Assembly (NCBI GenBank): GCA_947683625.1
Contig: CANTUR010000278.1
Location: forward strand, 1,116,001 to 1,180,000
DNA length: 64,000 nucleotides
Direction: 5' to 3'
Source of the DNA: Mallotus nudiflorus
Taxonomy: Eukaryota; Streptophyta; Magnoliopsida; Malpighiales; Euphorbiaceae
Positions within the stretch are counted from its first letter, which is position 1; each line of letters starts with the position of its first letter. The notes below the pieces were generated by a model. It made no database searches and had not been told where the DNA came from. It saw only the letters and a list, made by a program, of their open reading frames with translations. Shown here one piece after another: positions 57,001-64,000 of the stretch. A program made the position numbers and the translations under genes.

Positions 57001-58563
57001 TCATATTGTATTTGATGAACTAGCAACGTCACTTGAGTTTCCGACCAAAACTTGATCATATTGTTTTCTTGTGGCATTAAAACTAAACCCATTACCATAT
57101 AAATTGGAATCAACTGTCAATTTATGAACCTCAGTTGTTCCTTCAAGCATGCTTACTGCGGTAGACATTGTGGGTCTAAGTGCTGGAGACGGATTAGTGC
57201 ACAACAACGCTACTTGAATCACCTTGAGTACTTCTTTCTCAAACTTGGATTTAAATTCCAATCTTGGATCAACCAGCTCCATTAGATTACCTTCTTGTTG
57301 TAAAACAAGTGCCTGAAATAACCATAAAATAAAGTGTAAGTTGAAGTGAGTGAACAACTTGTCTCATAAATGAGGTTTTTTTTTTTTTTCTTTAGTAAAA
57401 ATAATAGACATCAATGAAAGGCATATCAAGTAAAAATTAATTTCACAAATTAACAATGGCAGGATTAAAGTTTACATGCCAGTTTATCCTTGCATGCAAG
57501 TGATTGTCAAACCACCCTCTCTAGGTAAATGAGGTTTTATTGAGTCCATCCAAAGAACATGGAATACATTTCTTACCCAATCTACGAGACATAAAAAATC
57601 ATCATTAGGACGACATTTTGTGTTGTTTTCCCCTGCAACGATTTCTAATGCCACAACCCCAAAACTGTAAACATCTGCCTTATAGGTCAAGCGACCCCAT
57701 AATGCATATTCTGGTGCCATGTATCCTCTACAATAATAAAGACAATTCTGTGATCTTAGCTTCACAAAAATAAATGACAAACAAGAACAAATTTCTGGAC
57801 AAGAAGGCAGCTCACATAGTTCCAGCAATTCTTGTGCTGATGTGGGTGTTCTCCTCATCGTCAAGCTTAGCCAAGCCAAAGTCAGATATCTTGGGATTCA
57901 ACTCCTTGTCTAGCAATACATTAGTAGCTTTGATGTCTCTATGAACAATTTTAATGGCGGACTCTTCATGCAAGAAAGCTAGGCCTTTAGCTATGCCTAC
58001 ACAAATCCTATGCCTAGTAGGCCAGTCTAAATTCAGTTGGTCTTCCTTTTTACCTGTCCATAAGTACCAACACAATTATAATCTTTTTCTTGATTTATTG
58101 TGCAAGGTACCAATTAAATAAACTAAACAGTTGACTTACCAAACAAAACATGTGCAACGCTGTTATTCTCCATGTACTCATATACCAGAAACAGTTGTCT
58201 CCCTTCAACACAGCAACCGAACAACCTAACAAGATTTGGATGTTGTAGAGCAGAAATCATTCCTATCTCATTCACAAATTCTCTATTTCCCTGCTTTGAT
58301 TTTGAAGAAAGCTGCTTGACTGCAACTACTGTTCCATTTGACAACACTCCCTGAAACAAAAGTTTAATGTAAATATTTCATTAGTAGAAACAAGAAAAAA
58401 CAAAGGTACAAATTGATAAGGGTGTGATAGAATTTGAAACATACTTTGTACACAGGTCCAAAACCACCTTCTCCAATCTTGCTTGTTGGATCAAAGTCAT
58501 TAGTGGCAGCTTTTATTTGTCTGAAGGTGAATATACCAGTTTGTAGATTCAACCCTATTAGCT
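57001..58563 (-). CDS. Receptor kinase exons 20-24: cytoplasmic kinase domain, intact
   Basis: All features of an active Ser/Thr kinase are kept: glycine loop (KIGEGGFGPVYK), VAVK lysine (VVAVKQLSSK), HRDIKATN catalytic loop, DFGLAKLDDEENTHI, and GYMAPEYALWGRL. The C-lobe continues with DVYSFGVVALEIVAGE and ALLCTNPSPALRPTMS. Phases of all five exons agree (119, 211, 238, 151, 312 bp) and the frame runs to a TGA at 57003-57001 after a Ser/Thr-rich tail. The activation segment has the RD-kinase form. Disruption is therefore limited to the upstream exons. Confidence 0.88.
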
Positions 58564-58633
58564 CTGCACAAAACAACAATTCACACGTTTGAATTGCATT
58601 ATAAGATTTTTATATATGTAGAGATTTGTATAC

Positions 58634-58776
58634 CTGAGTTTCTTAGTTTCCTGCCACCCAGATAACCTTTCCACCAAAGAATGCCTATAATAATGAAAAT
58701 GAAGAGCACTGCCAAAACCCAACTCCAAGTGCAATGAGTTTCTTCCTTTTGCTCCTGTTAGAGGGAGGCTTGAAGT
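58634..58776 (-). pseudogene. Receptor kinase exon 19: transmembrane segment, one base short
   Basis: The exon begins DFKPPSNRSKRKKLIALGVG in frame, but then runs to a stop at an in-frame TAG. One base later the frame reads LAVLFIFIIIGILWWKGYLG and continues with GRKLRNS to the donor. The length is 143 bp where the flanking phases (1 in, 1 out) need a multiple of 3. A one-base deletion in the run of T's at the 'ggttttgg' junction explains it. An alternative acceptor ('ctctaacag') would give a different start in the downstream frame. Confidence 0.7.
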
Positions 58777-58903
58777 CTGTGCAAAATTAGAAGAAGGAAG
58801 TGCAGTAATTATTGAATATATGAAATTGTTGAGATGTTATAATAAACCACATGAAAGTGTTAAAATATAAAATGTATTAGCCTAAAGAAGAAGAGGAGCT
58901 TGC

Positions 58904-59709
58904 CAGCTTCCACATCAATGACAGAAATGAGAGGACCGTATGTGGGCCTCTTTGGGGCTATTGTTGTCCCTTTTCCAGTCCAACGGAAGAGAATCTCCAC
59001 AGTTCCAACCTCAACAATTGCTTTAAATTCTTTAATGAGTACTTTATCCACTCCTTGAGCTTCCTTTCTGATGTCGAAATCTTTCAACACAACTTTATCC
59101 TGCAATACATACTAATTTTATCAACCTGTGTCCTCTATATCAAATGCAAATCAAATCACATAAAAACTTATCACTACCTGAATATAAACATCGAATACCC
59201 GTCTTCCAAGGCTGTGGAAGGATCTATTGTCCCTGATAACTATCTCTGCAAAGTGAAGCTTCACAATGTAGCTCCCATTGGCTAGGCAACGCACATAATA
59301 AGTGAAGGAGAGAGGAGAAAGGCGTGCTGTGGTGTATAGTTCAAGATTGTTCATTCTGAGAAGGGATACATTTTTGGATATGTAACCATTTGCTAAAGTT
59401 TCAGTATCCCAAAAATGTCCAGTAGTACTAACTTCCCATCCTTCCTGAGTGGGAACATATTTTGCTGCACCTCCTGCAACTTCATCTCCTTCATAAATGG
59501 TGCTTCCGATGGTGGTTTCTCCTCCACCACAATTTATATGAACTGAATATCGAACTATATATTTAGAAACAATGACATGTTAATGATGGCCATGTATTAA
59601 AATTTAGCTGGATAGAATAGAAAGTAACATAATTCAAGCATGTATCGTTCATTTGAATGCGGCATTACCTTTTGAACAAGGAAAATTATTCAGACACTCA
59701 TCAGCCACT
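58904..59709 (-). CDS. Receptor kinase exons 16-18: malectin domain, intact, with a GC-AG intron
   Basis: Exon 17 (377 bp) and exon 18 (196 bp) encode the malectin (di-glucose-binding-like) domain: YSVHINCGGGETTIGSTIYE, ARLSPLSFTYYVRCLANGSY, LHFAEIVIRDNRSFHSLGRR and FDVYIQDKVVLKDFDI. No stop or frame change is present. Exon 18 must end at 58904 (reading VIDVEAD with the next exon's AC), which makes its donor GC (gcaagc), not GT; phase and family alignment both demand it. The small exon 16 supplies a Cys-containing linker (ECLNNFPCSK). Confidence 0.82.
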
Positions 59710-59836
59710 CTGAAAATATAATACAAGGAATAATTAGGTCATGCAAATTAAGCAAAAGTGAAAGAAATAAATATACACTTTTTTGAAAACAGTGAAAATT
59801 TAACAGCCAAATATGCTCTTTGTGAAGCTTAATTAC

Positions 59837-62499
59837 TTGTATGACCCAATGGAAGAGCTCCTGAACAAGTTCCTGATGACCAACAAAGTAAAGAAGTCCA
59901 AAGTTGGAGATAAGGATTGAAACAAATAATATTTGAATAAACCAGACACAAGGAAAAAATTAAAAGGGCATTTCTTATCTTACAATGTTTCTCGACAAGT
60001 AGTGGGTAAAGAACTTCGAGTAAGATTATTGTAAGAAAGATCAATTGTGCTGCATACAAAAATTAAGCTTGGAGCAATAAATGTTGAAATAAAGCTAAAA
60101 TCTTTGTTTTTTTTGTGCTACATACAACATAAGTGAAATGAAGCTATCAGTAAAATTAATGAGACCACTTTTCAATTTTCACTCATTTCTTTTGTCAAAA
60201 TCTGCAGATAACTATTGAGAAGTCATAAATCTCTTAAAGTCATAAATCTCCATCCAGATTTCAACTGGAACCAAATACTTACAAATAGTTGTACCATAAT
60301 GTTTGAGCATAGAATGGAATTATTGATTTCCTTCGCCCAAAATAACATTAAAAACAATCTTGGAGAATTACAGATGAAAAATATCATAAACAAACATACG
60401 TGCGACTATTTTGCTGCATGATCCAGTTTGGGATAGGGCCAGTTAGTAAGTTGCCTGTCAGATACCTATACAATAAGTAGAACCATGTCATTTTTTTTGC
60501 TATGCACATGTTTTTCATTTTATTCAGAATGATCTTAGGATTATAGAATTGGAAATTTATCTCATAAAGAGCAACCATAAAATGGTCTAGCCAACCACTA
60601 AGATGGGTTTAAAAGCTTACATGTATTCCAAATGTGTTAAACCTTCAAGATTTGTTGGGAAAATCCCGAGAGTCTGTTAAAACTGAGATCCCTGCAAGAA
60701 GTTAATGTTATTTGACTTTGTAAGAAAGGTTGTTTCACAATGTAAATAGAGTAATTCCTTAAATGATAGAAAAGGTAATAGAATATTACAAAACTTTTAT
60801 ATTTGACATTTTTGTTATGTAGCCTGGCATAGGTCCTGATATGTTGCAGCTACTCAACCCTCCTGCAAACAATATCTTCCTGTAACTGTAACTACAATTG
60901 TGCAAATTGTGTAAATTTTATGACATCAAAATAAGGATGACTTACAAATACTGCATAATTTGTCATGTTTTCTAATTGTGGAAATGTGGAACCTTTTCCA
61001 TGTAAATCCATAATCCTTCTACAAATTATAGAACATAAACATATATTACTATAAGATGTTTGAGAAAATAATGCAACTTGAATAAGCAAGTAAAGAGTTC
61101 TAAAAAAATTGTAGTACAGCTTACAATTCTATTAAATTTTTCAAAGTAGAAATGCTTGGGGGAATAGGCCCTTGAAAACCACTCCCTTCGATCTCTCTAT
61201 TAACACCACCATTAAGAATGAATTAATATTCCTCATGAAAGCTAGTGTTTTGTATATATATTCAAAATTTGCTAACACAATAATGGCACGTACAGAATCT
61301 GAAGGTGTTCCCAATTTTGAATAAAACTAGGTACTTTTCCACTAAAGTTGTTACTGCTAATCCGACTGCACAAGACCCGATACAAAAACAAGATCAAAAC
61401 ATATAAACATCCCCAACAAATCTGGAAAAGGGATTAAATATTGACAAGGGCTTACAGCTCTATTAATTTGGTCATGTTGGTGAGAGCAAAAGGCAACTCT
61501 CCAGTAAAATTGTTTGCATTAAGGATGCTATATACAACAAAGAAAAACAAACACAAAATTGATGTAAATAAAATTATGATGTTTTGAGATAAATAAACAC
61601 AATGCTAAAAGTGGTCATTTAAAGGACGAACAAAGTGGCCATATTGACCAAATTTCCAAGCTCAGGAGGAACCACTCCAAAAAAGAGATTGTTCTCAAGG
61701 CTCCTGAATGAATAAGATTACAAACAAAGTTTAAGCACTTATTACATTTAACTTAAGGAAAAGTAAAGAGAGACAAAGATTGAGTATCAATACAAGTATG
61801 TAAGTGAGGTCATTTGTCCCAAGTAACTTGGAATCTTCCCTGTTAAACGGTTCACTGAAAGTGACCTGCAGTGCTTTATATGTTAATTAAGAGCGAGCAT
61901 ATATATATTTATTTGGGTTTCTTCATTTGAAAGTACTCACAGAAATTCGAGCTTTGTAGAAGCTCATTCAGGTGGTATGCTGCCACTAAGGTAATTACGA
62001 GTCACAATACTACAAACCCAGATGAAAGATTTTTTTCACTATAGGCCTATTCTTGCTAATAAAAGAAAAAGATGCATAAAAATCACAACAATTGGAAGCA
62101 TTCTTACAAAGCTTTAAGGTAAGGTAGCTTCACAATTGATGGTGGAAGCATACCATCAAGATCTTGCCCTTTGAGAGTTCTGTGTTAAATGTACATAATA
62201 TAATATATCAAAATTCTATATCTCATACCAATATAAAGCATCAAATTATGTATGTTTATGGTAATATTGGTAGCTTATAGAATTAAATAATTCATGCACC
62301 ATATCAGATAGGAGGAAAGTGAAGGGTTACATTTTAGCAACATGACATACACCACTCAGATATGTGCAATTGCAGACTATAGTATTATTGTATGATTGCA
62401 ATTTTACTGGTTGCCAGCTTCCCTCATTACTGCAAGGGTCTAGACTGAAATTCCAGTCTTTTTTCCCTAGTTGTACTGCTATTTCACGAAGAGCTTCCA
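59837..62499 (-). pseudogene. Receptor kinase LRR ectodomain exons, broken
   Basis: Exon 2 carries the LRR N-terminal cap (DWNFSLDPCSNEGSW and Cys-rich CNCTYLSGVCHV). Exons 3-9 each encode one LRR (for example LTGKIPSYLGQMTSLTYL, FTGELPFALTNMTKLIEL). The TGA in exon 4 falls where the family has Trp (PPE-stop-AS for PPEWAS), consistent with TGG to TGA. Exons 10-12 (73, 73 and 71 bp) read in three frames; exon 11 keeps SSCNISGPMPGYITKM but is out of phase with exon 10. Exons 13-15 are normal in length. Confidence 0.82.
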
Positions 62500-63786
62500 C
62501 TGCGACATCAAAAAACACATTGAACCCACATAAGCTTTTAAATACTTGGACATTTGGTTATGAAGCCATCAGTAAAAAGAGAGTTTATGTTACTAGTTCC
62601 AAATCAATATATAAAAATTATGACTTCTTGAAACTTTCACATGCAGGGGGTGTAGCCAAAAAAACATTTCAATGGAAGCAAACCTTACTTCATCTTTTTT
62701 TTTTTTTTTGAAATAAAAACTTAGTTAATCTTAGTATATTAGAAATGTTTCATTCAAAATAAACATACCACCAAAATAATATCTCAAATACAATAACAAT
62801 AATTTAAATTAAAAAAATAATATATAAAAAAACAACATTAAAGATAACCAAAATCAAAATGGATAATCAAAATTATAAACAAAGAAAATAACATCAAATT
62901 TAGTTTTATTCAATAAAAACTTTTATTTTGAGAAATTTGTTCATAATTTTATCTATAATCAAAATGAAATAAAAAATAATTAACTATCACAATACAAAAA
63001 AATTATAAATTCAGTTTTTAGCATAATAACTAATCAGCAAATTAAAGGAAAAAATATACATCAAGAATAGGCAAAAATGTATGTGCAACAAAAATTAATT
63101 AATTGACAATATATAATGATAAATGGTTGAATGTTATACTAAATTATTAACCTTATCAAATTGCTTAGTGCATGATAACTAATGAGTAAATTAAAGAAAA
63201 AATATACAAATAGTAAGATGTGAGGTGTGTATGGTTGATTCGAGAGAAAAAAAAAAAAGAAAGGAAGAGGTAAGGTATGAAGTATTGAAGAAATCAAACC
63301 AAAAAGTTAAATTTTAAAACAGCAAAAAAAAAGAGAAAAAGTTCTATTATTTTAAGTTCTTTAAAAGAATTATAATAATAGACTTGCTGGATTATTATTA
63401 TGAGGGTCTGCGAAAAAAATTTATATATTATATTGTTTTCAGAATATATAATAATAATAATAATAATAAAAAAGTTAAAAAGTTAAATTTTAAAATAGCG
63501 AAAAAAAAATTTATTATTTAGATTCTTTAAAAGAATTATAATAATAAACTGTTGGATTATTATTATGAATTCACTAAGGATATATACAAGGTTGTATATA
63601 TATATTATTGAAAATTTTTTTGTAGGAGCAAATGAAATAAATCTATACTATGTTAAAAACTTTCTACGGGCCAGTGGGGGCAAGTGCCCCATTGCCCGCC
63701 CTTTAAATCCGCCCATGTTCACATGCAGCATTGTGAGGTTTACTGAAGTTACATAAAAAGAAAAAAAGAAATATATATGTCTATAC
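62500..63786 (-). other. Intron 1 of the receptor kinase, enlarged by repeats
   Basis: 1.29 kb, much longer than the other introns. It holds a poly-T run at 62696-62710, AT-rich sequence, two diverged copies of about 115 bp (63303-63400 and 63472-63570; both with 'aaaagaattataataata' and 'ggattattattatga'), an (AAT)n run at about 63450, and a GC-rich 'gggggcaagtgccccattg' palindromic motif at 63675-63694 typical of plant dispersed repeats. Several insertions seem to have built it. Confidence 0.6.
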
Positions 63787-63895
63787 CTTCATCATTAGAA
63801 AGAGACATAGCTTGTGCATCAACCTCAGTTGGTACACTGCACATCAGCAACAAGAGTAGGAGCACATTACAGGTTAAACTATCAACTGCCACCAT
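63787..63895 (-). CDS. Receptor kinase exon 1: signal peptide
   Basis: The ATG at 63895-63893 starts MVAVDSLTCNVLLLLLLLMC, a hydrophobic leader, then SVPTEVDAQ with a plausible cleavage after Ala. It ends in phase 1 before 'gtatag' and joins exon 2 to give an EALREIAVQLGK segment, as in the family. This start is chosen because it is the only Met preceding the leader. A poly-T and repeat sequence begins about 35 bp upstream (see 63932). Confidence 0.8.
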
Positions 63896-63931
63896 GTTTT
63901 CTAACAGTGAAAAGCTTGCTAGGAAGACAAT

Positions 63932-64000
63932 TCTTTTTTTTTTTTTTTGATCGAAAATGAAACTTTATGAAAGAACTCAATCAAGGCTGGACTCAGCAAT
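63932..64000 (-). mobile_element. Retroposon 3' end (poly-A on the minus strand), continuing off the window
   Basis: The plus strand shows a poly-T run (63932-63948) followed by 'gatcgaaaatgaaactttat'. On the minus strand this reads as '...ataaagtttcattttcgatc' plus poly-A, a form common at plant LINE 3' ends. It lies about 35 bp upstream of the receptor kinase start codon and would separate the gene from its promoter. Confidence 0.5.

Larger units (their letters stand above)
57001..63895 (-). pseudogene. LRR receptor-like Ser/Thr kinase, subfamily VIII-2 (malectin-containing), recently disrupted
   Basis: I can trace 24 exons on the minus strand: 63787-63895, 62331-62499, 62108-62179, 61941-62009, 61794-61865, 61632-61703, 61456-61527, 61294-61365, 61125-61196, 60946-61018, 60790-60862, 60621-60691, 60400-60465, 59984-60049, 59837-59872, 59669-59709, 59178-59554, 58904-59099, 58634-58776, 58445-58563, 58140-58350, 57816-58053, 57577-57727, 57001-57312. 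Order: signal peptide, LRRs (phase-2 exons, nominally 72 bp), malectin domain, transmembrane segment, kinase. This matches the At1g53430/RFK1-type family, plasma-membrane receptors. Lesions: an in-frame TGA at 61964-61966; exons of 73, 73 and 71 bp where 72 is expected; a transmembrane exon of 143 bp where phase requires 144. All other phases agree. Confidence 0.85.

Noticed and set aside
59829..60059. 76-residue minus-strand frame
   Set aside because: It reads through introns of the receptor kinase; the true exons here are 59984-60049 and 59837-59872 in their own phases.
62364..62711. 115-residue plus-strand frame ending in poly-F
   Set aside because: Antisense to receptor kinase exon 2 and the intron 1 poly-T tract.
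1..64000. tRNA, rRNA or other conserved RNA genes
   Set aside because: No cloverleaf with B-box and no rRNA signature was noticed by eye; a tRNAscan-SE/Infernal run would be needed to be sure.

Overview
This 64 kb window is nuclear DNA of a flowering plant, most likely a eudicot. It is very AT-rich. It carries plant LTR-retrotransposon families (Ty3/gypsy, Ty1/copia, Athila-like), a Mutator-like transposase, a CACTA-like element, L1-type LINE remnants, and host genes split by many GT-AG introns. No prokaryotic, organellar or viral gene block was seen. The species cannot be named from the sequence alone.

Layout. 1-7910: the pol part, 3' UTR and 3' LTR of a decayed Ty3/gypsy element whose 5' end lies off the window; it sits inside a copia LTR whose last third follows at 7911-8578. 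About 8698-13842: a CACTA-like DNA transposon holding exon fragments of a MEKK1-type MAPKKK gene. About 13.9-20.6 kb: minus-strand Athila-like debris (an LTR, two ORF1 blocks, an 880-bp tandem duplication). About 20.7-23.2 kb: LTR end, primer-binding site and gag of a plus-strand copia element, followed by a minus-strand copia gag to 24.6 kb. 24890-35165: a nearly full-length but dead copia element with both LTRs, the 3' LTR being truncated and carrying an insertion. 35.2-37.7 kb: AT-rich repeat and LINE debris. 37730-42167: an LTR element on the minus strand with no recognisable pol and a near-perfect 5-bp target duplication. 42.2-44.84 kb: LINE debris and another copy of the copia LTR, which truncates a MULE transposase pseudogene (44842-47607). 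47.6-49.35 kb: an 88-bp minisatellite and AT-rich/LINE repeats.

The host-derived part is on the right. From 49.4 to 56.13 kb lie plus-strand exon fragments of at least three unrelated genes: ATG12 (autophagy), cardiolipin synthase (mitochondrial lipid) and PWP1 (WD40, ribosome biogenesis). They keep splice-like boundaries, contain other unidentified exon-like pieces, and are split by a LINE. This looks like a multi-gene capture or retention mosaic. From 57001 to 63895 on the minus strand is a 24-exon LRR receptor-like kinase of subfamily VIII-2 (signal peptide, LRRs, malectin domain, transmembrane segment, kinase). Its malectin and kinase exons are intact, but the ectodomain carries a nonsense codon and three LRR exons of wrong length, and the transmembrane exon is one base short, so it reads as a recent pseudogene.

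No working gene system is visible. The interest lies in the captured gene fragments, the nested insertions that give a relative chronology, and the exon-by-exon decay of the receptor kinase. Nearly every coding remnant in the window is broken.
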